Source of the DNA: RYN-230 sp963770535
GTDB lineage: Bacteria; Actinomycetota; Actinomycetes; Streptosporangiales; Streptosporangiaceae
DNA length: 64,000 nt
Assembly (NCBI GenBank): GCA_963770535.1
Contig: CAVYPZ010000007.1
Location: 124,001 to 188,000, forward strand
Direction of reading: 5' to 3'
Notes under the pieces: model-generated
What the model saw: only the letters and a program-made list of their open reading frames with translations
Told to the model about the DNA's origin: nothing
Database searches by the model: none
Part shown: one piece after another, positions 26,807 to 35,175 of the stretch
Position numbering within the stretch: position 1 is the stretch's first letter
How the letters are laid out: every line of letters begins with the position of its first letter
Translations under genes and position numbers: made by a program

Positions 26807-26854
26807 TTGACAGTGTCAACGACTCAAGCATACATCTGTGGCGTTGGTTGTAAA
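26807..26854 (-). promoter_or_regulatory. Promoter and palindromic operator of the QueC-ImmA/IrrE-PIN cassette
   Basis: On the minus strand TTTACA (26849-26854) and TATGCT (26827-26832) are separated by 16 bases, a good sigma-70-type promoter. Just downstream, a perfect 13-base palindrome TTGACAnTGTCAA covers 26807-26819, about where transcription starts, 15 bases before the first ATG. The HTH domain of the third gene product is the likely ligand. Confidence 0.6.
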
Positions 26855-27011
26855 GAAGTAACGCCTGAGCCGTCGATTGCCCACCTCATCGATGGATCGC
26901 TGTAGCCAGGGCTACCGAGCGAGCCGAGGACTCTGCGGCGGGTCCGATGGCCATGCCGACCCGGTCAGCTGATCAAGGCGGTCGCCAGGCATGGTGCTGT
27001 CCTTGATCAAA

Positions 27012-27032
27012 TGGGAGGAATTTGGGAGATCA
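27012..27032 (+). repeat. 21-bp repeat near attR, identical to 15274-15294
   Basis: This copy is noncoding and unrelated in flanking sequence to the integrase gene, so its perfect identity with the copy near attL is unlikely to be a duplication of integrase DNA. It lies 103 bases from the attR core. A possible arm-type recombinase site. A third copy with one mismatch is at 27272-27292 inside the integrase remnant. Confidence 0.5.
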
Positions 27033-27104
27033 CACCTGCCGCGATCACGCCCATACCGTGCCGAAGCTAGATGAAGAGGAGCTTCTGAGCTGGCCCTTTG
27101 CCGT

Positions 27105-27726
27105 TCAGTGTGGTCGGCGGGAGGATCGGCCCGGGTTTGCAAGCAGGGGGTCAGGGGTTCGAGTCCCCTTAGCTCCACTCCCCGATTCCTGGTATCTGGC
27201 CAGGTCAGACGCTGTTAATTCCGGTTCTCCCCGTATCGCGGGCGTGGCTCGGGTGGGCCGCCTTGGGCGGTTGGGAGGAATCTGGGAGATCATCTTTTTG
27301 CCTGTCTCCCGGTGTCGCCTGATTCCGGTGGGTCACCTCCGCTGTCAGCAGCTCGTCGAGCAACAGGACGGGTGAGTGCGGACTGATGGCCGCGCGGGCG
27401 CGTAGGGAGTCTTCCCAGCGGGCCTGGAGTGCGTGCTTGAGGTCGTCGCGCATGCGGTCGCTGGCGTGGGCGTAGAGGCCGCGGATGCCGGGGACCTGTG
27501 GCCGAGGCGCTGTTCAGCGAGGATCTCGGGGATGCCGTCTTCGGAACTGGTCTTGTGCCCGTGCCTGAGTCCGTGCACGGTCAGGCCCGGCTTGATCGGG
27601 AGCCAGCAGGCGATGGGTACGGTATCGCGGATGGCCTGGATGCCCCGGCCGCGCGGCGGTGCGTAGTCCACTGATGGTTCTGCGGGGGGCCACGCGGCGA
27701 TGGGAACGCCGGGCCAGGTCGTGCCT
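27105..27726 (-). pseudogene. Remnant of a second tRNA-Ala integrase (C-terminal part)
   Basis: The sequence 27181-27726 is closely similar to the integrase gene at 15183-15675: it includes counterparts of HGLRHGHKT, ILAEQRLGH and DLKHALQARWEDSL. It is broken by a lost base after the GGACCTG motif near 27500, a deletion next to the HGHKT motif, and a roughly 60-bp insertion near 27295-27350. Only the last third of the gene remains; homology stops at about 27726, next to unrelated phospholipase DNA. The C-terminal end crosses attR and stops at 27105. This is what is left of a sister element once inserted in tandem. Confidence 0.88.
27136..27180 (+). other. attR: second copy of the 45-bp tRNA-Ala core
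   Basis: It is identical to 15138-15182 and contains the 3' half of tRNA-Ala but no 5' half, so no second tRNA exists here. To its right begins a second integrase remnant in the same relation as at attL, so this site is also the attL of a second, decayed element. Confidence 0.95.
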
Positions 27727-27753
27727 GGGCCGGTGAAGGCCGGTCTTCGCGCG

Positions 27754-29163
27754 TCAGGGTTTGCCGGCCGGGTGACCTAGTCTGGCCAGTTCGTGGGCCG
27801 CCGCGAGGAAACCCTTCTGCAGGTCCGTGTGCGGATGCTCCCCCGAGCCCGGATGGCCGTTGCCTCCGTTGGCTTGTTGTGCCGTCCGGGCTGCGGCGGC
27901 CACGACCAGCGGGTCGCGCGGCGGCGCGGGGCGTGGCGCTGTGCGGGTCAGGAGCTCCCCGAGATGGGCAGCGCGGGCCACCCGGACGCCGGGGTGGTGC
28001 GGGTGAAACGCGCGGAGCCGCCACGACCTGTCCCTGGCAGGCGGGTCCAGGGCCTGGGGGCAGAAGCGCAGCAGAACCGACTTGATGATGGAGGTGTGAT
28101 CGAAGACGGTGCTCGACACCGAGCGAGGTTCCACCCAGGGTGACACGATGATCGCCGGTACCCGCACGCCGTAACGGCCGAACATCGCGGGGTCGTCGTC
28201 TGGCGCCTGCGGAGGCGGGACGTGATCGTAGAAACCCCCGTGCTCGTCGTAGACGACGACCAGCAGCGAGCGCTCCCAGTCGGGGCTTTTCGCCAGGGCG
28301 TCGTAGACGGCCAGGACGAGGTCCTGGCCGTCGGTGATGTCGGCGGGCGCGTGGTCATCGTTGGGGGGAAAGCCGAGCGGGTTGAAAGTGGTGAAGGCCG
28401 GGTCGATCCAGGACACCGACGGCAGGGAGCCGTTCGCGGCGTCTTCGAGGAAGCTTGCTGCCCCTGCGTCGATCCTGATCTCAAACCTGGTTTTCCAGTT
28501 CAGGCCGGTCTTGCTGAAGTAGCCGAAATGATGGTGGTGTCCTGCGGTGTAGCGGGCGTCGGCCAGGCGCAGGGTGGGGGTGTCAAAGCAGTACCAGCGC
28601 CAGGAGACATCGTGCTCGTCCAGGTGCCGGACGAACGACGGCTTGTGGTAGATGGGTGGCACATGGGGAGGCAGGTCATCCCGGCTGCCGGCGGCGCTGC
28701 CGCACAGGGCGTACAGGCGGTTGGGCCATGTGGCACCTGGGACCGAGCTGAACCAGCGGTCACAGACTGCGAACTCCTCCGCCAGGTGATCATAAACGGG
28801 CACGTCCGCCGCGTCGTAATACCCCACAGCAGGTGACGGGTCACCGCCGTGAACCCCGCGGCCAGCCATGGTGGCGGCCAGGCTCTCGACGAAACCGCCC
28901 ATCCGCCCGCTATCGACTTGCATGTCGACAGCGCTGGCGGTGTGCTCCGGGTCCACGTCCACTCTTGTCGTCGCCAGGTGATGAACCGGGTAGCTGCGTC
29001 CCTGATACTCGTTCGCGAGCCCCGGACGGAGGCCGTCGATATCCGCCCGGCCGCCGGTGAGGGACAAATACCCCAGCATGTGGTCGAAGGAGCGGTTCTC
29101 CATCATCAGGACGACGATATGGTCAACCTTCTCCAGATTGGCAACATAGGATTCCGCGCTCAC
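27754..29163 (-). CDS. Phospholipase C/phosphoesterase family protein
   Basis: A 469-residue alkaline-phosphatase-fold phosphoesterase (Phosphoesterase family PF04185). Hallmarks: DHIVVLMMENRSFDHMLGY near the N-terminus, FSSVPGATWPNRLYALCGSA, ITDGQDLVLAVYDALAKSP, VVVYDEHGGFYDHVPPP and VRVPAIIVSPWVEP. GTG at 29163 follows AAAGGGGGCGG. No Tat or Sec signal peptide is present, unlike secreted PlcC enzymes, so it may be cytoplasmic. It starts just beyond the integrase remnant. A second, larger homologue is at 54705-56840. Confidence 0.9.
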   Translation of the reverse strand: MSAESYVANLEKVDHIVVLMMENRSFDHMLGYLSLTGGRADIDGLRPGLANEYQGRSYPVHHLATTRVDVDPEHTASAVDMQVDSGRMGGFVESLAATMAGRGVHGGDPSPAVGYYDAADVPVYDHLAEEFAVCDRWFSSVPGATWPNRLYALCGSAAGSRDDLPPHVPPIYHKPSFVRHLDEHDVSWRWYCFDTPTLRLADARYTAGHHHHFGYFSKTGLNWKTRFEIRIDAGAASFLEDAANGSLPSVSWIDPAFTTFNPLGFPPNDDHAPADITDGQDLVLAVYDALAKSPDWERSLLVVVYDEHGGFYDHVPPPQAPDDDPAMFGRYGVRVPAIIVSPWVEPRSVSSTVFDHTSIIKSVLLRFCPQALDPPARDRSWRLRAFHPHHPGVRVARAAHLGELLTRTAPRPAPPRDPLVVAAAARTAQQANGGNGHPGSGEHPHTDLQKGFLAAAHELARLGHPAGKP

Positions 29164-29190
29164 AAATGCCGCCCCCTTTCCGTAGAATTC

Positions 29191-29652
29191 CTAGTGCGCT
29201 GAGCCGCCCGCTGTCGGCACCGGCCCATGGGTCAGCGGAGCGGGCCTGGTGGCGCCTGGCCAGCCGGGTACTCCTGCATGGGGACGTCTGCGGCTGACCA
29301 TGCGTTCATGACAGGGTCGATGATGCGCCATGCTTCTGAGGTAGACCAGCGTGCCCGGGCGATCGCTGCCGATCAGCTGGCTGACGTCCTCGGGCCGGGT
29401 GACGTCCGCGGCCTGGAAGCTGAGCATCCTGATCACGGCGTCGCGGGTGGCCGGCGTCACGGGCGCGTGCTTCTCCAGTTCGCTGGCGATGTGCTGGCGG
29501 AAGTCGTCGGTTGACCAGTCGGTGTTGGCCCAGCCGAGCACCGTGAACCCTGGAGGGAGGAGGCTGGCCTCGGCGAGCTGGGCAACTGCTGGCATCAGCA
29601 GGCGGCTGGTGAGATCGCCAGAGGCGCCGAAGAGAACCATTCGCTCGATCAT
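29191..29652 (-). pseudogene. zwf: Truncated glucose-6-phosphate dehydrogenase (N-terminal fragment)
   Basis: From ATG 29652 the protein reads MIERMVLFGASGDLTSRLL, the NADP-binding start of G6PD, and follows the family to GTLVYL, about 104 residues. The next 49 residues to the stop at 29191 are unrelated. Full-length enzymes are about 480-510 residues and include the EKPFG and substrate-binding parts, absent here, so the gene is a 3'-deleted remnant. The fragment sits downstream of a lactonase, the expected next enzyme of the oxidative pentose phosphate pathway. Confidence 0.87.
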
Positions 29653-29698
29653 GGGTGTCACCTTTCTCGGGTCGTCGCGGGCCGGGGCAGCGCTCCGG

Positions 29699-30589
29699 CT
29701 AAGGCGCCGGGAGGGGGCTCGCGTACCGGGGCGAGGGGCGCCCGGCAACCCCGGGACGGCAACGGAAGATCACGCCGGCCAGCGGCTGGGCTGTGCGACT
29801 GGCTGCTTCGAGGTCGAACCACGAGGTCGTGATGTACAGGTCGCCGCCATCGATGCCGCCGAAGGCCACCGAGGTGGGGTTCGTCGTCGGTATCTCGACC
29901 AAGCCATCGAGCGTGCCGTCCGCGTGATAGCGGTGGACCTCTCCGGACCGGCCCAGCGCGACCCACAGCATGCCTTCATCGTTGACGGTCATACCGTCCG
30001 GCCAGACCTGCGCATCCCTGAAGTCGAGGAGGCGCCGGCGATCGCTCAGGGTGCCCGTTGCGGGGTCTAGGTCGAACACGTTGACCACGAACAGGGCGGT
30101 GTCGGCGAGGTACAGGCGGCCTTGCGGCTCGTCGAATGCGGGGCCGTTGCAGATCGTGAGGTCCTCGACCACACGGGTGACCCTGCCGCCATCGACCCGG
30201 TACAACGCTGCGTTCTTCGGCCGCTTGTCGTAGGCCATCGTGCCGACCCACGCCCTGCCCGTGCGGTTGACCTTGATGTCGTTCGCACGGTTCTCGGGCC
30301 TGTCCTGCTCGATCGGGACGCGCAGGTCCATCGCGCCGGTGCTGCGGTCGAGCACAGCCAGGCCTTCGGGGCTCGCCACGACCATCTCTCCGGCCGCGCT
30401 GAGGACCACGCCGCCGGGCTGACCCTGGGTACCTCACGAGCTGTTATTGCTCGACTGCGGGTCGAAGCAGTGCACTCGTTCTCCGGCGATGTCCACCCAC
30501 CACAACCGGGCCGTTGCAGCGTCCCAGAGCGGGCCCTCCGCGTGGTGAGACCGGATGCTCAGCGCGGCCTCAACCCCAATGTCACCCAT
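29699..30589 (-). pseudogene. SMP-30/gluconolactonase-like gene with a premature in-frame stop
   Basis: Starting at ATG 30589 the frame reads MGDIGVEAALSIRSHHAEGP then LWWVDIAGERVHCFDPQ, the SMP-30 N-terminus, and meets TGA at 30434-30436. The same frame continues with QPGGVVLSAAGEMVVASPEG, NDIKVNRTGRAWVGTMAY and DAQVWPDGMTVNDEGMLWVA to 29699. A single substitution (for example CGA to TGA) explains the stop. Without it the gene would be a normal lactonase of about 296 residues that hydrolyses sugar lactones. Either recently inactivated or a sequencing error. It lies 46 bases upstream of the zwf fragment. Confidence 0.83.
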
Positions 30590-30619
30590 GACGCAGGCCT
30601 GCCATTCGCTCGCGGCTCG

Positions 30620-32359
30620 TCACAGGTCTTCTAGCGCGCCAGGGCGCTGGGCCAGCACGTCCTCGGCGTGGGCCACCACCGGCATGCCGCCCTTGCCAAC
30701 GGTCAGCGGCGTGCGGTGGTAGCCGTGGTAGGTCAGCATCCCCCCGGACAGGAACGCCACGTCGTCCCATCCGTTCTGCTTCAGCGCGCAGTACGCGATG
30801 TAGCTGCGGAAACCCGACCGGCAGTAGGTGTAAACGGGCTTGTCCCGGGGCACCTCATCCAGTCGTTGCCGCAGCTCGGTGTACGGCAGCAGGACTGCCC
30901 CGGGGATGTGCCATGCGTCGTACTCCGTCGGCGTGCGCACGTCGAGGATCGTGACCTGCTCGGCGCAGTCCGGGTAGTCCTCGGGGTACCACAGGTCGAT
31001 GTCGCCACGCAGCAGGTTCGCGCCGAGGAAGCCGGCCATGTTGACCGGGTCTTTCGCCGCACCATACGGCGGGGCGTAGGCGAGTTCCAGGTGTTCCAGA
31101 TCGAACACCGTCATCCCGGCGCGCAGTGCGACCGCGAGGACGTCGATTCGCTTGTTGACACCGTCCCAGCCGAGCACCTGCGCGCCCAGCAGTTTGCCCT
31201 CGGCCGGGTCGAACAGCACCTTCAGGAACAGGGGCGCGGTTCCTGGGTAGTACGCGGCATGGCCGTTCTGGTGAGTGTAGATCTTGCGGTAGTCCATGCC
31301 TGCCGCGCGCAACTCGGTCTCGGTCAGGCCGGTGCCCCCGGCGGTCATGTCGAACACCTTGACCACAGCGGTGCCCTGGGTACCGCGGTAGCCGCCGACA
31401 TCCTCGCGGCCGGCGATCGTGTCCGCGGCTATCCGGCCTTCCCGGTTCGCCGGGCCGGCCAGCATCGACAGCACAGGCTCGCCGGTCAGGAAGTGAGCGG
31501 TCTCCACCGCGTCGCCCGCCGCCAGGATGTCCGGGGCCGAAGTCCGCATCTGCGCATCGACCACGATCCCCCCGCGCGGCCCGATCTCGATACCGGCGTC
31601 ACGAGCCAGGCCGACGTTGGGACGCGCCCCAGCCGCCATCACGACCACGTCAGCCTCGACTGACGTGCCATCGGACAGATCGAGGACCAGCCCGCCGTCC
31701 TCCCCATGGCGAACTGCGCTGGCGGAGGTGCCGAGCCGCAGGTCCACGTCGTGGATACCGACGTGGTAGTCCAGGATCCGGGTCATCTCCGGGTCCAGCC
31801 ACGGCATGAGCCGCTCCGTCCGCTCGACGACGGTGGTCGCCAGCCCCCGGGACCGGAACGCCTCGGTCAGCTCCAGCCCGATGTAGCTGCCGCCGACGAT
31901 GACGGCGCTCGTGGCGTCCTTGTCGAGCTGGGCGATGATGCGGTCCATGTCGGGGATGTTGCGCAGCACATCGACCCGCGGGTCGTCAGCACCGGGGATC
32001 GGCGGCCGGACCGGCTTGGCCCCCAGACACAGCACGAGCTTGTCGTAGGACTCCCGGTACGTTCGCTGCTGCGCGAGGTCGCGCACCTCTACTTCCTTGG
32101 CATCACGGTCAATGCGGACGACGTCCTGCCCGGTCCGCACATCCAGCGCCAAGCTCTTGCTGAGACTTTCCGGCGTCTGCAGCAGCAGGCTGTCCCGCTC
32201 CGGGATCGCCCCGCCGATGTGGTAAGGCAAGCCGCAGTTCGCGAACGACACGTAATGGTCACGCTCCAGGATCACGATCTCGGCCGACTCATCAAGCCGC
32301 CTCAGCCGCGCACCTGTCGAAGCCCCGGCCGCAACTCCGCCCACAATTACTGTTTTCAT
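30620..32359 (-). CDS. CoA-disulfide reductase with C-terminal rhodanese domain
   Basis: A 579-residue flavoprotein. It has the N-terminal FAD motif VIVGGVAAGASTGARLRR, active-site Cys42 in SFANCGLPYHIGG, a second dinucleotide motif IVGGSYIGLELTEAF, and a pyridine-nucleotide disulfide oxidoreductase dimerisation domain. The last 110 residues are a rhodanese domain with Cys in VYTYCRSGFRS. This CoADR-RHD architecture reduces CoA disulfides or persulfides and polysulfide in sulfur and redox homeostasis. ATG 32359 follows GGGGGCAGCGAG. It is the first gene of a run with the lactonase and zwf remnants, and a TetR gene lies upstream on the same strand. Confidence 0.92.
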   Translation of the reverse strand: MKTVIVGGVAAGASTGARLRRLDESAEIVILERDHYVSFANCGLPYHIGGAIPERDSLLLQTPESLSKSLALDVRTGQDVVRIDRDAKEVEVRDLAQQRTYRESYDKLVLCLGAKPVRPPIPGADDPRVDVLRNIPDMDRIIAQLDKDATSAVIVGGSYIGLELTEAFRSRGLATTVVERTERLMPWLDPEMTRILDYHVGIHDVDLRLGTSASAVRHGEDGGLVLDLSDGTSVEADVVVMAAGARPNVGLARDAGIEIGPRGGIVVDAQMRTSAPDILAAGDAVETAHFLTGEPVLSMLAGPANREGRIAADTIAGREDVGGYRGTQGTAVVKVFDMTAGGTGLTETELRAAGMDYRKIYTHQNGHAAYYPGTAPLFLKVLFDPAEGKLLGAQVLGWDGVNKRIDVLAVALRAGMTVFDLEHLELAYAPPYGAAKDPVNMAGFLGANLLRGDIDLWYPEDYPDCAEQVTILDVRTPTEYDAWHIPGAVLLPYTELRQRLDEVPRDKPVYTYCRSGFRSYIAYCALKQNGWDDVAFLSGGMLTYHGYHRTPLTVGKGGMPVVAHAEDVLAQRPGALEDL

Positions 32360-32568
32360 CTCGCTGCCCCCGCCTAGCATTAGCTGGATAGTTCGCGCGC
32401 ACGCGCCGATGCATCACCCCTCCGGGATGAACACGCTCGGTAACTTTCGAAACCGGACATTTCCCCGGTCGGCCCGGCCCGGGTAAGGAGAGGGCGTCAG
32501 TACCGATAATTAATACAACCGTGTACATTGCAGCATGCGCCACCCAGGGGCGCGTAGGGCCAAAGGTC

Positions 32569-33219
32569 CTAACCTGGCTGACCGGCCGGCTCAGCTGGTG
32601 CCGGCTCCGGGTCGGGCGGGGAGGGCCAGGGTGTGGCGCCCAGCCTGCGCGCAGACCGGGCCAGATCATCCCGCAACGTCGCGAGAGGGATCGCATCAAG
32701 GCCGCCGGCCTGCACAAGGTAGTCTTCGAAGATCCGCCACCCCAGCGCGGCCGCCACGATCTGCGCCGCCCGCACCCGGGCCGCATCGGCAGCCAGGCCG
32801 TACCCGGCCGTGAGGGCCTCGGCCATCGCCACGACCGGGTTGAAGTCGGGGCGGCTCTCCAGGGACCGGCCAGAGATCGCCAACGCGGCGGCGATCCGCA
32901 CCCATTTCCCCATCACGGTGTCAGCCGAGAAGCCCTGCGCCGACAAGGGGTTTTCCTCAACGGCCTGGGCAAGCTGGTCGGAGACATGGCGGAACACCGC
33001 GGTCACCAAGTCGTCACGACTGCCGATGTACCGCCGGATCAGCGAAAGATTCACGCCGGCCGCTGCCGCAATGTCCCGCAGCGACACCGCGTCAACTCCC
33101 CGCAGGGCAAACAGTGCAGCCGCAGCGTCGAGCACCGCCCGGCGAACCTCGCCCGGTCCGGCCGGGCGCCCGGCCGGCCGCCGGGGCCCCGGCAGGCGGG
33201 ATCTGGGAGAATCGCTCAT
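32569..33219 (-). CDS. TetR-family transcriptional regulator
   Basis: A 216-residue TetR protein: basic N-terminus, helix-turn-helix AALFALRGVDAVSLRDIAAA, AGVNLSLIRRYIGSRDDLV, then a helical ligand domain (TetR_C). It lies 209 bases upstream of the CoA-disulfide reductase gene and points the same way, so it may control that gene and itself. The intervening DNA is AT-rich around 32505-32530 (TAATTAATACAACCGTGTAC), a plausible promoter/operator area. Confidence 0.88.
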   Translation of the reverse strand: MSDSPRSRLPGPRRPAGRPAGPGEVRRAVLDAAAALFALRGVDAVSLRDIAAAAGVNLSLIRRYIGSRDDLVTAVFRHVSDQLAQAVEENPLSAQGFSADTVMGKWVRIAAALAISGRSLESRPDFNPVVAMAEALTAGYGLAADAARVRAAQIVAAALGWRIFEDYLVQAGGLDAIPLATLRDDLARSARRLGATPWPSPPDPEPAPAEPAGQPG

Positions 33220-33537
33220 CGGCTCAATTATCCCTGAATACCAAAGGTCACGAGAGGCTCAGGCGCCCCAAGTTCCCGAGATCATCAAGACCTACTGACA
33301 CACCATGGGCCGTTACCAGCATCCGGCCTGCCCGGCCTGGACAGCAGCACCGGCACCGGGCATCCGTTCGAGGAGTACCGGCCGGTGCGCTGCTTATATC
33401 ACGCCAAATTTATACGAATGTATACACCGATGTCCTCTTCCTGCCTACCTACGCATGACTGCTCACGACACCGCACCACCTATTTCAAATCGCTGTACGG
33501 ATCTGGGGCCCCCGCTGCCTCGCTGAACCGTTGGAGC
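33220..33537. other. Intergenic DNA with no recognisable gene
   Basis: About 320 bases between the TetR start and the first toxin-like remnant. I see no conserved reading frame. The stretch around 33395-33430 is unusually AT-rich (TATCACGCCAAATTTATACG) and might be a promoter or foreign DNA. Confidence 0.4.
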
Positions 33538-33801
33538 TAGAGATCCAGGCTGCGGTAGAACTCGCGAGGGTGGCCACCACGGCGACGGTGACCGTGCGGG
33601 TTGTGTCGTTCACGTCGTAGATGATCCGGTAGTCGCCACCCGGACCCGCAGCCAGGGCCGGTGTCCCTTCAACGGCTTGACGCCAGCAGGCCTCGGGTCT
33701 GTCCCGAGGCCTCGCATGGCAGCCAGGATGTCCTTGCGGGCGGCCGGGTCCAGCTCTCGTAAGGCCTCGCGCACTGGGCGCGCCTCGGCGTACTCGCGCA
33801 T
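33538..33801 (-). pseudogene. RelE/ParE-like toxin remnant with frameshifts
   Basis: The minus strand encodes the RelE pattern in pieces: ALRELDPAARKDILAAMRGL, DPRPAGVKPLKGHRPWLRVRV, then after one frameshift DYRIIYDVNDTTRTVTVAVV, and after another HPREFYRSLDL before a stop at about 33538. RelE toxins cleave ribosome-bound mRNA; this copy is broken at least twice, near 33640 and 33575. The adjacent 33830-33890 region holds an equally broken antitoxin end. Confidence 0.72.
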
Positions 33802-33825
33802 CCTGTCAGTGCCCGAACTCGGCTT

Positions 33826-33900
33826 CTATTCGTCGAGCGGGATCGACTCGCCGAGCTAATCCCAGGCGGCGTCAGCCTCGGCAGCATCCCCGGGGTCCTC
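33826..33900 (-). pseudogene. Antitoxin-like remnant beside the RelE remnant
   Basis: Reading the minus strand gives EDPGDAAEADAAWD, a stop codon, then LGESIPLDE and a second stop. The LGESIPLDE ending immediately in front of a RelE gene is what RelB/Phd-type antitoxins of actinobacteria look like. Only about 25 codons remain and there is an internal TAG, so it is inactive. Confidence 0.5.
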
Positions 33901-33924
33901 CGCAGAGCGGAGAGCCTCGCCGAG

Positions 33925-34044
33925 ACCAACGCGCGGCGCCCGGCGTGGTAGGCATGAAAGTGGGCCACGGGGTGATCTCGCTCGTTCCAGTACATGTAGA
34001 TCACGACTCCGTAGAGCGCTCCGGGACGGTGACCGGCGGTCATG
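33925..34044 (-). pseudogene. DUF4160 fragment
   Basis: The minus strand encodes ALYGVVIYMYWNERDHPVAH and HFHAYHAGRRALVSA, the beginning of a DUF4160 protein (often next to DUF2442 in small addiction-like loci). The rest is lost or replaced. A second DUF4160 fragment is at 36390-36512. The start methionine context is shared with the XRE gene of the mobile element, implying recombination at that point. Confidence 0.62.
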
Positions 34045-34212
34045 AGCACGGGTCCAGCTCGAACCAGGCGATCCAGCCTGTTTCGGCGTTTCCGGTGCGT
34101 CCCCTGGTGCTGGCCAGCCGGTCCACGATCAGTAAGCCCCGCCCCTTCTGCCCGTCCTCCTGCGCGGTCTCAGTCCAGGGTCCGCCCTGGTCACAGACCT
34201 CCACCCGCCGCG
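34037..34212 (-). pseudogene. Duplicated 3' fragment of the SpoIIAB-like ATPase gene
   Basis: About 175 bases match the 3' part of the ATPase gene at 17466-17645 with scattered differences: both encode CDQGGPW, GRGLLIVDRLAST and end in WFELDPCS followed by TGACCGC. Upstream of 34212 the similarity stops abruptly. It is a truncated relic of a sister element of the 15-27 kb element. Confidence 0.85.
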
Positions 34213-34379
34213 CCTCCCACACGCTGATAGATGCCTCCCTGAAATGGCCCGTAGCAGCAGTTACCGGCACAGCCGAGAGTCAGCCGCGAGCCGTTCTACC
34301 CTGTCCGGCCCGGCGAAGGCACTGATGGCTACGGCCGTCGCGGCGGGAAACCCAGTTCCATACCCGTAAAATTGTCCTT

Positions 34380-35175
34380 GTGGCCTCCGTGGATGCCTTG
34401 CTGGCCGTCTATGACCAGCAGATGCGAGGAGTGGAACCCAGGCCGCCCGCTGGGGTCAGGTACGAGCAGGACGGGCCCCTGCTGCGAGCCGCCGGCGGGC
34501 ACCGCGGCTACATCTGCGGCCCTAGTGCCCTCGGGGTAACGGGAGCAGAACTCGACCGGCTGATCGCCCGGCAGCGGGACTACTTCGCCGGGCGGGGAGA
34601 AGCCGTCGGGTGGCAGACCCGCGCCCACGATGAGCCGGCTGACCTGCGCGCCGCGGGGTTCGTGCCCGGGGAGGAACGGACGGTCCTGATCGGGCTCACC
34701 GCGGAACTGGCCATCGCCCCCGTCCTGCCCGGCGGCACGGTCCTGCGCCAGGTCACTGCGGACGACGACACGCACCGGATCGCCGCTCCGCAGCCCGCTG
34801 TCTGGGGCCAGGACTGTAACTGGCTCGGCGGGAACCTCATCACCCGGATCGCCGCCCCCCGCAGGCATCGCGGTCCTGGCCGCCGAAGCCGATGGTGAGG
34901 TTACCTGCGCGGGGTGGCTGGCTTTCTTCCAGCCAGGCGCGGACAGCTTCGCCCGCCTGCTGGGCGGGTCGACGTTGCCGCAGTGGCGCGGCCGCGGGAT
35001 CTACCGGGCGCTGGTCGCGGCCCGCGCTCAGCGCGCTGCTGCACGCAGCGTCAGGTACCTGCGCGCCGACGCCTCGCACGACAGTGCCCCCATCTTGCGC
35101 CGCCTGGGACTCCGTGCGGTGACCACCACCACCGCGTACGTGTGGACGCCGCCGCAGCCCGCCAGGCCAGGATGA
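34380..35175 (+). CDS. GNAT-family N-acetyltransferase, frame broken once
   Basis: From GTG 34380 the protein reads through an N-terminal GNAT-like part (LRAAGFVPGEERTVLIGL, then PAVWGQDCNWLG). The acetyl-CoA-binding end (LPQWRGRGIYRALVAARAQR, then LGLRAVTTTTAYVW) is in the next frame, stopping at 35175. Removing one C from the CCCCCC run at 34855-34860 joins both parts into a 264-residue protein with AGIAVLAAEADGEVTCAGWL at the seam. The motif Q-W-R-G-R-G-I-Y is the classic motif A of GNAT enzymes. Substrate unknown. A sequencing error is as likely as a real mutation. Confidence 0.77.

Larger units (their letters stand above)
15138..27180. mobile_element. Integrative mobilizable element of about 12.0 kb in tRNA-Ala
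   Basis: The boundaries are a perfect 45-bp direct repeat (15138-15182 and 27136-27180), so the inserted unit is 11,998 bp. Cargo in order: tyrosine integrase, excisionase-like protein, HTH protein, SpoIIAB-like ATPase, DUF5753 regulator, DUF397 protein, relaxase, MobC, Mrr-like nuclease, PIN nuclease, HTH-ImmA/IrrE protein, QueC-like protein and an unknown protein. A relaxase/MobC pair but no coupling protein, type IV secretion gene or FtsK-like translocase indicates an element mobilised by helper conjugation machinery. The right half (21.0-23.1 kb) is noticeably less GC-rich than the host, supporting horizontal origin. Confidence 0.92.

Noticed and set aside
26912..27178. 88-residue protein across attR
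   Set aside because: It is antisense read-through of the tRNA fragment (the common GLEPLTPCLQ-type artefact) with no ribosome site.
27105..27180. Possible second tRNA-Ala gene
   Set aside because: Only the 3' half from the anticodon loop on is present; the 5' acceptor and D-arm are missing, so it is the attR copy.
15138..27180. Classic AICE with TraB-type double-stranded DNA transfer
   Set aside because: No FtsK/TraB-like ATPase or RepSA-type initiator is present; relaxase and MobC indicate relaxase-based mobilisation.
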